Shown here one piece after another: positions 1-7,398 of a stretch of DNA of 14,903 nt. Position numbers and translations under genes: made by a program. Below the pieces are notes generated by a model, which had not been told where the DNA came from, made no database searches, and was given only the letters and a program-made list of their open reading frames with translations. Each line of letters opens with the position of its first letter. Position 1 is the first letter of the stretch. The stretch comes from Verrucomicrobiota bacterium (GTDB taxonomy: Bacteria > Verrucomicrobiota > Verrucomicrobiia > Opitutales > Opitutaceae), in contig RFJS01000389.1 of the NCBI GenBank assembly GCA_003694825.1, forward strand, positions 1 through 14,903. Reading direction: 5' to 3'.

Positions 1-1
1 G

Positions 2-1060
2 TCAATCGGTCGTCCGGCGCGGCTTTCGCGAGACCCGTTTCGAGCGCGCTGCCGCAGGATCGTCTGCGTCGGCGGCGGGCTTTCCCGGCGAGTAGTCGAC
101 GTGGTCGTGGTAGATTGTCTTGGGGTTGGCTTCCTGTTGCTGGCGCTCGCGGTCGATGCGGGCGCGGAATTCCTGCGGGGTCTCACCGCGGTGCTTTTTG
201 AAGACGCGGGCGAAGTAGGCGGGGTCGGAGAAGCCGCTGGAGTAGGCGATCTCGGAGATATATAAAGAAGGGTTGCGCAGGGCGACGGCGGCGCCGTCGA
301 TGCGGACGCGCTGGATATAGTGGACGAGTTTCTCGCCGGTTTCGGTGTGGAAGAGGTGGGAGAGGTAGTCGGGCGAGCATTGGAGCTTCTCGGCGATGGA
401 GGCGACGCTGAGCTTCGGGTTGGCGAATTGCTCGCGCACGAGCCACTTGGCCTGAAAGACCTTGCCGATGTCGGCGTTGAGCTCACCCATGCCGGTGGCG
501 ATCATGTCCTTGAAGAGCCCGAGCAGGGCGGTGACGAGGCCGCGGAGGACGTGGTCGCGGGCGGGGGGTTGGTTGTGGTAGGCGGCGACGACCGCGTTGG
601 TGAGCGTGAGGTAGGTGTCGAGGTCCGGGGTGTCGAAAAACTCGATCACCTCGATGTCGGGTTTGCCCGGTGCGACTTCGCGGGCGAAGTGCATGCTCAT
701 CGTATGGCTGTAGAAGCCGGCGACGAGATTCTGGAAGGCATGGGCGCCGCCCGAGACGCTTTCGCCGTGAGGGACGCCCGCGGGGATCACGGCGAGTTCG
801 TTCTCGCGCAGGTCGAAGGCCTCTTTGGGAAAGCGAAAGTGCGTGGTCCCGCTGGTCTGCAGGAAGACCTCGGGTTTGAAATGGAAATGCATACCCTCGA
901 CGCGCTGCATCATGCCTTCTTCGCGAGGCACGCGCACGGTGAGTTTGCGACGTTCGGCCAGCGCGAGGAAACGCTCGACCACCTCGAGCATGCGGGCCCG
1001 GTCGCGGGAGCGGCCGGAGGGGGCGGTGGGCTTGCGGGCTGAAGGGGCGGTTTTTGCCAT
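2..1060 (-). CDS. AraC-family transcriptional regulator with N-terminal cupin-like domain
   Basis: A 352-aa protein read on the - strand; its TGA stop lies at the very edge of the window. Residues about 55-125 (FHFKPEVFLQ, then ELAVIPAGVPHGE) look like the cupin-type sensing domain of AraC regulators. The C-terminal part holds two helix-turn-helix units: about 218-243 (SVASIAEKLQCSPDYLSHLF) and about 267-299, with the family signature GFSDPAYFARVFKKHRGETP. A basic, probably disordered tail follows (about 304-352, ending KRVSRKPRRTTD). I chose the ATG whose complement is 1058-1060; an ATG seven codons upstream (1079-1081) is equally possible, and neither has a clear Shine-Dalgarno. The frame stays open to a TTG at 1225, but that stretch is Arg-rich and resembles untranslated sequence. 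The ligand is unknown. It is transcribed divergently from nuoB, but nothing shows that it controls the nuo genes. Confidence 0.88.
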   Translation of the reverse strand: MAKTAPSARKPTAPSGRSRDRARMLEVVERFLALAERRKLTVRVPREEGMMQRVEGMHFHFKPEVFLQTSGTTHFRFPKEAFDLRENELAVIPAGVPHGESVSGGAHAFQNLVAGFYSHTMSMHFAREVAPGKPDIEVIEFFDTPDLDTYLTLTNAVVAAYHNQPPARDHVLRGLVTALLGLFKDMIATGMGELNADIGKVFQAKWLVREQFANPKLSVASIAEKLQCSPDYLSHLFHTETGEKLVHYIQRVRIDGAAVALRNPSLYISEIAYSSGFSDPAYFARVFKKHRGETPQEFRARIDRERQQQEANPKTIYHDHVDYSPGKPAADADDPAAARSKRVSRKPRRTTD

Positions 1061-1210
1061 GCGGGGTGGCAGTCGGTTCATCGTCGCCGCGAGGGAGGGG
1101 CGGCGGTGGCCACTGTCGAAGTTTTGTGGCCGGTTTTCAAGGCCAGTGCGTGCCCCGGACCGTCGTTTCGCCGCAAGGGGGACGTTGCCGCTGCAGCGCG
1201 TCCGACGGCG

Positions 1211-1228
1211 GGATGCACCATGCAATCC
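1211..1228. repeat. Imperfect palindrome, possible operator
   Basis: The 18 bases GGATGCA-CCA-TGCAATCC form a near-perfect inverted repeat; the right arm has one extra A. It lies about 150 bp upstream of the regulator's start and about 160 bp upstream of nuoB. A dyad between divergent genes is a reasonable operator candidate, but AraC proteins often bind direct repeats, and a single copy with one mismatch could arise by chance. Confidence 0.2.
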
Positions 1229-1325
1229 GCGGGCGTATCCCTGCCGTCGGCCCGGGATGGAGAGGCGCGGCCCAAGCGGTGCTTCTGCGTGGAATCAGGA
1301 AACCTCCTTTTTTCTGCGAAGGCTC

Positions 1326-1354
1326 TTGCACGGGGAAAAATGGCTCCGTAACGT
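1326..1354 (+). promoter_or_regulatory. Weak sigma70-like promoter candidate for the nuo operon
   Basis: TTGCAC (1326-1331) and TAACGT (1349-1354) are separated by exactly 17 bases and would start transcription about 25-30 bases before nuoB. Each box matches the consensus at only three positions (TTG in the -35; T, A and the final T in the -10). It sits in the only AT-richer patch of the gap. This is a positional guess. Confidence 0.2.
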
Positions 1355-1388
1355 CGCTCGTTTTCCAGCCCCCGCAGGGCGTTGAACC

Positions 1389-1907
1389 ATGGTATCGGAG
1401 AACACAGAATTCACCTACAACAGCAAGATCGAGGGAGACGTCGTCGTGACGAAGGCCGATGCTGTCGTGAACTGGATCCGGTCGCACTCGATGTGGCCGA
1501 TGCCGATGGGCCTGGCCTGTTGCGCGATCGAGCTGATGGCCTCAGGCGCCGCACGGCACGACATCAGCCGTTTCGGTGCGGAAGTGATGCGTTTTTCGCC
1601 TCGGCAGTCGGATGTGATGATCGTGGCCGGGACTGTGACCTACAAGATGGCCACCGCTCTGCGGCGCATCTACGACCAGATGGCCGCCCCGAAGTGGGTG
1701 ATCGCCATGGGTGCCTGCGCCTCGACCGGTGGCATGTATCGCTCCTACGCCGTGCTGCAGGGAGTGGACCGGTTCGTGCCGGTCGATGTTTATGTGAGCG
1801 GTTGCCCCCCGCGTCCCGAAGCGCTGCTCGATGCGATTCTCAAGCTCAAGGAGAGCGTCAATCGCGAGCCGTCCGTGAGGAATCTTCTCAAAGCCGGGGC
1901 ACGATGA
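1389..1907 (+). CDS. nuoB: NADH-quinone oxidoreductase subunit B (NuoB)
   Basis: 172 aa, the normal length. NuoB carries the terminal [4Fe-4S] cluster N2, which passes electrons to quinone at the junction of the peripheral and membrane arms. The N2 ligands are all present: the tandem Cys44-Cys45 in [10 protein letters not shown], Cys110 in MGACAS and Cys139 in SGCPPRPE. The ATG at 1389 gives the expected short N-terminus; only a weak purine stretch (GCAGGG) precedes it. The gene opens the operon, although in most bacteria nuoA stands before it. Its TGA overlaps the nuoC start (ATGA), which suggests coupled translation. Confidence 0.97.
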   Translation: MVSENTEFTYNSKIEGDVVVTKADAVVNWIRSHSMWPMPMGLACCAIELMASGAARHDISRFGAEVMRFSPRQSDVMIVAGTVTYKMATALRRIYDQMAAPKWVIAMGACASTGGMYRSYAVLQGVDRFVPVDVYVSGCPPRPEALLDAILKLKESVNREPSVRNLLKAGAR

Positions 1908-2524
1908 GCACAGCTGCGACTTCCCTCGACCTCGAGAAACGGTTTCCGGGCGTCACGCCGCGGGATTCGGCGGATTGTCCGGCCTTCAACGTGCCGACCG
2001 CGGACATCGTCCGCGTCCTCACCGCCCTGCGCGACGACTTTGGTTACGACATGCTCGTCGATATCGCGGGCATCGACTGGGGCGAGAGTGCGTCGCCGCG
2101 TTTCGCGGTCGCCTACCACGTGCTCTCCACGGAAAAGGCGGCCTATGTCAGGCTTGTCGCGCCGTGTTCCGGGGATGCCGAGCCGTCGATCCCGTCTGTT
2201 GCCGGCGTTTATCCGGCGGCCGACTGGCATGAGCGCGAGGCCTACGACATGTTCGGCATCCGCTTCGAAGGGCACCCGGACTTGCGGCGTATCCTCATGT
2301 GGGAAGGGTATCCCTACCATCCGCTGCGCAAGGACTTCCCGCTCGCCGGTATCGAGACGGACCTGCCGGACGACGAGGTCGCGGGCGAGACCGGCGTGCG
2401 CGTCAAACCCGCTCCCATGGCCGGCGGCCCGTTTGTCGCTCCGCAGGCCGGACACATGACCTCCCGCGAGCCCCGGGCGCGCGACGAAAGCTGGAACGAG
2501 AAGAGCGAGAAACCCGCCGACTGA
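1904..2524 (+). CDS. nuoC: NADH-quinone oxidoreductase subunit C (NuoC)
   Basis: 206 aa. NuoC is the 30-kDa-type structural subunit of the quinone-reducing module and binds no cofactor. The family signature is clear at residues 108-119 ([12 protein letters not shown]), followed by [20 protein letters not shown] and LRKDFPL to about 146. Residues about 151-206 form a polar tail rich in Glu, Arg and Pro that ends [11 protein letters not shown] and probably lies along neighbouring subunits. The gene is separate from nuoD, unlike the nuoCD fusion of Escherichia coli. The ATG at 1904 overlaps the nuoB stop; the frame is open further upstream, but that part lies inside nuoB and is not coding in this frame. 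Confidence 0.96.
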   Translation: MSTAATSLDLEKRFPGVTPRDSADCPAFNVPTADIVRVLTALRDDFGYDMLVDIAGIDWGESASPRFAVAYHVLSTEKAAYVRLVAPCSGDAEPSIPSVAGVYPAADWHEREAYDMFGIRFEGHPDLRRILMWEGYPYHPLRKDFPLAGIETDLPDDEVAGETGVRVKPAPMAGGPFVAPQAGHMTSREPRARDESWNEKSEKPAD

Positions 2525-2559
2525 CGGCCCCGCCAACCCACACGCGAGCAACCGAACCG

Positions 2560-3798
2560 ATGTCCACGGAATACACCTTTCCCGACAATGCCGCCCGGTC
2601 CGCCGCGGCAGCCGACGCGCCGGAGTTCGAGACCGAGAAACTCACGATCAACATGGGGCCGTCCCACCCGAGCACGCACGGCGTGCTGCGGCTGCTCCTC
2701 GAGCTGGACGGCGAGACGGTCACCCGGTGCGATCCGGTCATCGGCTACCTCCACCGTGGCGACGAGAAGATCGCGGAAAACATGACCTACAACCAGTTCG
2801 TGCCTTACACGGACCGGTTGGACTACCTCTCTCCGCTCGCCAACAACGTCGCCTACGCCATCGCCGTCGAGCGGCTCGCACACCTCGAAGTCCCCCCGCG
2901 CTGCCAGGCCATCCGGGCGCTCATCTGCGAGATGGCGCGCATCTCCTCCCACCTGCTCGGCCTCGGCGTCTACGCGATGGATACCGGGGCGATGACCGTC
3001 TTCCTCTACACGTTTACCGAGCGCGAAAAACTCTACACCCTCTTCGAGGAGCTCACCGGAGCGCGTTTCACCACCAGCTACACCCGCATCGGCGGTCTCG
3101 CCCGTGACATCCCGGAGGGGTGGCTGGGACGTGTCGCCAGGTTCTGCGATGGCGTCCTGCCGGTCGTCGACGAGATCGACGCCCTGCTCACCCGCAACCG
3201 TATCTTCCTCGATCGCACCGAGGGCATCGGTGTGATTTCGAAGGAAGACGCGATCGCCTGGGGGCTCACCGGCCCCAATCTGCGCGCCTCCGGCGTGCCG
3301 CTCGACCTGCGCAAGGACAAGCCCTACTGCGGCTACGAAAACTACGAGTTCGATGTGCCGGTGGGCACGAAGGGCGACTGCTACGACCGCTACCTCGTGC
3401 GTCTCGAGGAGATCCGGCAGAGCGTGCGCATCATCCGGCAGATCATCGCCAACATGCCGGACGGCCCCTGGTATGCCGAGGATGCGAAGAAGATCTTCGC
3501 TCCGCCCACGGACAAGATCCTCACCAGCATGGAGGAGCTCATCCAGAATTTCATGCTCGTCACCGAGGGTCCGCAGATGCCCGCCGGCGAAGTGTATTTC
3601 GAAGCGGAGAATCCGAAGGGCGCTCTCGGCTTCTACATCATCTCCAGGGGAGGCGGCGTGCCCTATCGGCTCAAGATCCGCGCCCCTTCCTTCTGTTCAC
3701 TGAGCATCCTCCCGAAAGTCGCGGTGGGCTGCATGGTGGCCGACCTCTCGGCCATCCTCGGCAGCCTCGACTTCGTCATGGGAGAGTGCGACCGCTGA
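2560..3798 (+). CDS. nuoD: NADH-quinone oxidoreductase subunit D (NuoD)
   Basis: 412 aa, the normal length for the 49-kDa-type subunit that forms most of the quinone cavity with NuoB. GPSHPSTHGVLR (33-44) contains His40, and TDRLDYLS contains Tyr89. By motif spacing these match bovine 49-kDa His59 and Tyr108, which contact the quinone headgroup. The C-terminus ends MGECDR, close to the usual family ending. About 25 residues precede the conserved core and are Ala-rich. The ATG at 2560 lies 35 bp after nuoC, one of the longer gaps in the operon. No nickel-ligand cysteine pairs of the related hydrogenases are present, so this is a true complex I subunit. Confidence 0.97.
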   Translation: MSTEYTFPDNAARSAAAADAPEFETEKLTINMGPSHPSTHGVLRLLLELDGETVTRCDPVIGYLHRGDEKIAENMTYNQFVPYTDRLDYLSPLANNVAYAIAVERLAHLEVPPRCQAIRALICEMARISSHLLGLGVYAMDTGAMTVFLYTFTEREKLYTLFEELTGARFTTSYTRIGGLARDIPEGWLGRVARFCDGVLPVVDEIDALLTRNRIFLDRTEGIGVISKEDAIAWGLTGPNLRASGVPLDLRKDKPYCGYENYEFDVPVGTKGDCYDRYLVRLEEIRQSVRIIRQIIANMPDGPWYAEDAKKIFAPPTDKILTSMEELIQNFMLVTEGPQMPAGEVYFEAENPKGALGFYIISRGGGVPYRLKIRAPSFCSLSILPKVAVGCMVADLSAILGSLDFVMGECDR

Positions 3799-3814
3799 CC
3801 GCTCCAACCGCGTC

Positions 3815-4339
3815 ATGGCGAATTCATTCGGCAACAAGCTCAAACCCGAGACCCTGGCGGAGATCGAAAAGATCATCCCGCGCTACCCGCAGAAACGCAG
3901 TGCGTTGATGCCGGTGCTGCAGGCGATCCAGGACGACCAGCGCGTCATCTCCAACGACGCCATCGAGTGGGTCGTGGAAAAACTCGACCTGCAGCCCATC
4001 AACGTCCTGGAGGTCGTCAGCTTCTTCCCGAACTACCGGCAGAAGCCCATCGGCAAATGCTGGGTGCGGGTCTGCCGCACGCTCTCCTGTGCCCTGCACG
4101 GGGCCTACAAGGTCGTGGACATCCTCGAAAAGGAACTCGGCTGCAAGATGGGCACCACCAGCGAGGACGGCTCCATCACTCTCGAATACGCCGAATGCCT
4201 CGCCGCCTGCGGCACCGGGCCGGGCGCCCTCATCGACGAGGACCTCTTCGAAAATCTCAAACCCGACGATCTCGGCCCCGTCATCGCCGAGATCAAAAAA
4301 CGCGCGGCGGGGGGCGTGCCGACCCCCACCAAGGGTTGA
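3815..4339 (+). CDS. nuoE: NADH-quinone oxidoreductase subunit E (NuoE)
   Basis: 174 aa, the 24-kDa-type subunit with a thioredoxin-like fold that carries the [2Fe-2S] cluster N1a in the NADH-oxidising module. The ligands are visible as Cys87-x4-Cys92 (VCRTLSCALHG) and Cys128-x3-Cys132 (AECLAACGTGPG). The N-terminal helical part (about 10-70) has the usual YPQKRSALMPVL and VLEVVSFFPNY motifs. Two further cysteines, Cys82 and Cys110, are not family ligands. The gene starts 16 bp after nuoD with no clear ribosome binding site, and ends 9 bp before nuoF, its direct structural partner. Confidence 0.97.
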   Translation: MANSFGNKLKPETLAEIEKIIPRYPQKRSALMPVLQAIQDDQRVISNDAIEWVVEKLDLQPINVLEVVSFFPNYRQKPIGKCWVRVCRTLSCALHGAYKVVDILEKELGCKMGTTSEDGSITLEYAECLAACGTGPGALIDEDLFENLKPDDLGPVIAEIKKRAAGGVPTPTKG

Positions 4340-4348
4340 CCAGACACC

Positions 4349-5695
4349 ATGGCTGCGAAGGAAACACGCATTCTTCTCAAGCACGCGGACGATCCGAACT
4401 ACTCGACATCGATCGACAGCTACCTCGCGGTCGGTGGTTACAAGATGCTCGAGCAGGCGGTCACGATGAAGCCCGAGCTGATCCGCGCCGAGGTCAAGGC
4501 GGCCGGACTGCGCGGCCGTGGCGGCGCGGGCTTCCCCTGCGGTGTCAAGTGGGACCTCGTCGATCGCAAAAGCGGCAAGCCCATCTACCTGATCTGCAAC
4601 TGCGACGAGTCCGAGCCGGGCACGTTCAAGGACCGGCAGCTTGTTCACAAGGATCCCCACCAGCTCATCGAGGGCATCATGATCTCGGCCTACGCCAACA
4701 ACGTGGCGCTGGCCTTCATCTACATCCGCGAAGAGATGCCCAAGGGCGCGCGCATCCTGCGCCAGGCCATCGAAGAGGCCCGGGCGAAGGGCTACGTGGG
4801 CGAAAACATCTGCGGCTCCGGCTACTCCTGCGACATCATCGTGCACCGCGGCGCCGGCGCCTACATCTGCGGTGAGGAGACCGGCCTGATCGAGTCGCTC
4901 GAGGGCAAGCGCGCCTACCCGCGCATCAAGCCTCCTTATTTCCCGGCCGTCCTCGGCCTCTACAACTGCCCGACGATCGTCAACAACGTCGAAACCCTCT
5001 GCAACGTCGTGCACATCTGCCGCATGGGCTCGGTCGAATACGCCAAGATCGGCCGTCCCAACAACACCGGCACCCGCATCTGGTGCGTCAGCGGCCACGT
5101 GCAGCGCCCCGGCTACTACGAAGTGGCTGGCATCACCATGGGCGAACTGCTCTACGACCTGTGCGGCGGCCCGCTGCCCGGACGCAAGTTCAAGGCCATC
5201 GTCCCCGGTGGCGGCTCCATGAAAATCCTGCGCTACGACGAGCGCTTCAAGGGCAAGAACCCCGACGGCAGCGAATACGAATACGGCGTCGACGACATCC
5301 CGCTCGACTTCGACGGTGTGGCCGCCGCCGGCTCCATGTCCGGCTCGGCCGGCATGATGGTCATGGACGACTCCGTCGACATCATGGAAGCGCTCGCCAA
5401 CCTCGTCGGCTTCTACTCGCACGAGAGTTGCGGCCAGTGCACCCCGTGCCGCGAAGGTTCGCTCTGGGCGAAGAAAATCACTTGGCGCATGTGCCGGGGC
5501 GACGCCCGCGAGCAGGATCTTGACACGCTGGTCAGCATGGCCGGCAACATCGGCGGCCGCACCGTCTGCCCCATGGGCTTTTCCACCACCTGGCCGGTGC
5601 AGAGCTACGTCGGCAAATTCCGTGAAGAAATCGAAGCGAAGGTCCGCGAAAACAAAGTGGGCATGCGCGGCGACATCCGGCTGATCGAAAAATGA
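4349..5695 (+). CDS. nuoF: NADH-quinone oxidoreductase subunit F (NuoF), NADH- and FMN-binding
   Basis: 448 aa, the 51-kDa-type subunit that oxidises NADH through FMN and hands electrons to cluster N3. The glycine-rich nucleotide loop GLRGRGGAGFPCGVKW covers 53-68; the FMN-contacting segment CNCDESEPGTF starts at 83; HRGAGAYICGEETGLIESL follows in mid-protein. N3 is ligated by Cys361, Cys364 and Cys367 (SCGQCTPCREG) and Cys407 (VCPMG). Cys64 and Cys85 fall where relatives usually have Thr or Ala and where no cluster ligand is expected. AAGGG about 13 bases upstream is a poorly spaced ribosome site. The stop overlaps the nuoG start (ATGA). Confidence 0.97.
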   Translation: MAAKETRILLKHADDPNYSTSIDSYLAVGGYKMLEQAVTMKPELIRAEVKAAGLRGRGGAGFPCGVKWDLVDRKSGKPIYLICNCDESEPGTFKDRQLVHKDPHQLIEGIMISAYANNVALAFIYIREEMPKGARILRQAIEEARAKGYVGENICGSGYSCDIIVHRGAGAYICGEETGLIESLEGKRAYPRIKPPYFPAVLGLYNCPTIVNNVETLCNVVHICRMGSVEYAKIGRPNNTGTRIWCVSGHVQRPGYYEVAGITMGELLYDLCGGPLPGRKFKAIVPGGGSMKILRYDERFKGKNPDGSEYEYGVDDIPLDFDGVAAAGSMSGSAGMMVMDDSVDIMEALANLVGFYSHESCGQCTPCREGSLWAKKITWRMCRGDAREQDLDTLVSMAGNIGGRTVCPMGFSTTWPVQSYVGKFREEIEAKVRENKVGMRGDIRLIEK

Positions 5696-7398
5696 GCGAC
5701 GCAAAACCAGACGACGGTCTGATCAGCATCAACATCGACGGGCAGGAAGTGCGCTGCCAGCCCGGCGCCAACATCATCGAAGTGGCGGCCAGCATCGGCA
5801 TCGAGATCCCGCACTACTGCTACCACCCGAAACTTTCGGTCTCCGGCAACTGCCGCATGTGCCTCGTCCAGCTCGGCCTTCCGGGCAAGGACCGCGCCAC
5901 CGGCCAGCCCATGCTCAACGCCGATGGCACGCCCATCATCCAGTGGTTCCCCGGGCCGGCCATCGCCTGCGGCACAAAGGCCTCGCCGGGCATGCACATC
6001 CGCACCGATTCGGACATGGTCAAGCAGTGCCGCGAGGGTGTCACCGAGTTTCTCCTGCTCAACCACCCGCTCGACTGCCCGATCTGCGACCAGGCCGGCG
6101 AGTGCCGTCTCCAGGAATTCTCCGCCGAACACGGCCGCGGCTACAGCCGCTTCACCGAGGAGAAAAACGTCAAGCCGAAGCGCACCGTGCTCGGCCCGCG
6201 GGTGATGCTCGACGACGAGCGCTGCATCCTCTGCTCCCGCTGCATCCGCTTCTGTCGTGAGATCGCCAAAGACGACGTTCTCGGCTTCACCGATCGCGGC
6301 AGCTACACCACGCTCACCTGCTACCCGGGCCGCCAGCTCGAGAACAACTACTCGCTCAACACCGTCGACATCTGTCCGGTCGGCGCGCTCACCAGCCGCG
6401 ATTTCCGCTTCAAGATGCGCGTGTGGTTCCTCAAGCCCACGCCGAGCATCGACACCGAGACCAGCGTCGGCTGCAACACCGAGGTCTGGAGCCGCGAGGG
6501 GAAAATCTACCGCATCACCCCGCGCCGCAACGACGAGGTCAACGACACCTGGATGCCCGACTCCGGGCGCGAACTCTACAAGCAGGTCGAGGCGGAAAAC
6601 CGCCTCAAACAGGCCGCCGTCGCCGGGCAGCCGGCCTCGATCGAAGAGGCCCTCGCCGCCGCCTCGAAAAACCTCGCCGACGGTCCGGTCGCCATCGTGG
6701 GCTCGGGCCGCTGCAGCGTCGAGGAGCAGTATCTGCTCAAAAAACTCGCCGACGCCCTCGGCGCCGCCTCGCGCCAGCTCGTGAGCCGGATCGGGGAGGG
6801 GGACGGCCTGCTCGTCTCCGCCGACCGCAACCCCAACGTGCGCGGCGCGCTCCTCACCGGCCTCATCGACGACCTGCCGAAACAGCGGCTCGACGACCTC
6901 GCCGCGCGCATCGACGCCGGCGAAGTGCGCACGATCTTCGCCGTCAACGAAGACCTCACCGCGGCCGGCCTCTCCGCCGAGCAGCTCGCGAAGGCCACGA
7001 TCGTCTACCTCGGCACCCACGCCAACGCCACCAGCGAGGCCGCCGCCGTGGTTCTGCCCGGTCTGACGGTGTTCGAGAAGTCCGGCACGTTCGTCAACCA
7101 ACAGTTCCGCCTGCAAAAGTTTCACCGCGCCGTGCCGGGCGTTCCGGGGGCGCGGGATGACCTCTTCCTGCTCGGATCACTCCTCGCCAACGCCACCGGC
7201 AGCCAGGCGCCGACCGTGGTGGCCTCGGTCTGGGAGGCCATGGCCGCCGAGATCGGACCGTTCAAGGGGCTGAGCTTTGCCGCCATCCCCGACACCGGCG
7301 TGCTCGTCGATGGCAGCGCCTTCGCCGGGCTGCCCTTTGTCGAGGGGAAGTCTCTGCACTATGAACCCGCGGGCATGGAGGCCGCGGCCACGTCATGA
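5692..7398 (+). CDS. nuoG: NADH-quinone oxidoreductase subunit G (NuoG), short form without N7
   Basis: 568 aa, shorter than mitochondrial homologues (about 700) and much shorter than E. coli NuoG (about 900). It relays electrons from NuoF to NuoI. N1b [2Fe-2S]: Cys43, Cys54, Cys57, Cys93. N5: His125, Cys129, Cys132, Cys138 (HPLDCPICDQAGEC). N4: Cys178, Cys181, Cys184 (CILCSRC) and Cys228 (CPVGALTS). Between Cys57 and Cys93 are 35 residues instead of the usual 13 or so, i.e. an insertion of about 22. The N7 site is lost: only Cys261 remains, and Pro289 stands at the position of the fourth ligand. The C-terminal molybdopterin-oxidoreductase-like domain (from about 300) is compact and should bind no molybdenum. 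The nuoH start overlaps the stop. Confidence 0.95.
   Translation: MSDAKPDDGLISINIDGQEVRCQPGANIIEVAASIGIEIPHYCYHPKLSVSGNCRMCLVQLGLPGKDRATGQPMLNADGTPIIQWFPGPAIACGTKASPGMHIRTDSDMVKQCREGVTEFLLLNHPLDCPICDQAGECRLQEFSAEHGRGYSRFTEEKNVKPKRTVLGPRVMLDDERCILCSRCIRFCREIAKDDVLGFTDRGSYTTLTCYPGRQLENNYSLNTVDICPVGALTSRDFRFKMRVWFLKPTPSIDTETSVGCNTEVWSREGKIYRITPRRNDEVNDTWMPDSGRELYKQVEAENRLKQAAVAGQPASIEEALAAASKNLADGPVAIVGSGRCSVEEQYLLKKLADALGAASRQLVSRIGEGDGLLVSADRNPNVRGALLTGLIDDLPKQRLDDLAARIDAGEVRTIFAVNEDLTAAGLSAEQLAKATIVYLGTHANATSEAAAVVLPGLTVFEKSGTFVNQQFRLQKFHRAVPGVPGARDDLFLLGSLLANATGSQAPTVVASVWEAMAAEIGPFKGLSFAAIPDTGVLVDGSAFAGLPFVEGKSLHYEPAGMEAAATS

Larger units (their letters stand above)
1061..1388. promoter_or_regulatory. 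Divergent intergenic region between the AraC-type gene and nuoB
   Basis: This 328-bp gap separates the two divergent genes and should hold the nuo operon promoter and the regulator's promoter. Short frames crossing it on both strands give Arg/Pro-rich products with no membrane helices, so I see no gene in it and in particular no nuoA remnant. Visible elements are an imperfect palindrome (1211-1228), a small hairpin (TGGCC 1127-1131 with GGCCA 1141-1145), and a weak sigma70-like pair before nuoB. On the - strand, TTGAAA (complement of 1135-1140) could be a -35 box for the regulator, but no convincing -10 follows. Confidence 0.6.

Noticed and set aside
1127..1145. TGGCC / GGCCA hairpin as a terminator or attenuator
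   Set aside because: Only five base pairs with a nine-base loop and no following T run; too weak to call.
1061..1225. N-terminal extension of the AraC-type regulator to a TTG at 1225
   Set aside because: The added 55 residues are Arg-rich, low in hydrophobic order and outside the family's domains; two ATG codons lie closer to the conserved region.
1303..1309. Perfect AAGGAGG on the - strand upstream of the regulator
   Set aside because: No start codon lies at a suitable distance; the nearest, a TTG at 1273-1275, is about 27 bases away and opens only a short frame without recognisable content.
3824..5704. Very long antisense open frame (626 aa), with similar ones at 9880-12018, 11954-13987, 7359-9068 and 5605-7125
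   Set aside because: They are complementary to well-recognised nuo genes, have Asp/Val/Gly/Arg- or Glu/His/Gln-rich low-complexity products and show no domain. They come from the GC-rich third codon positions of the real genes.
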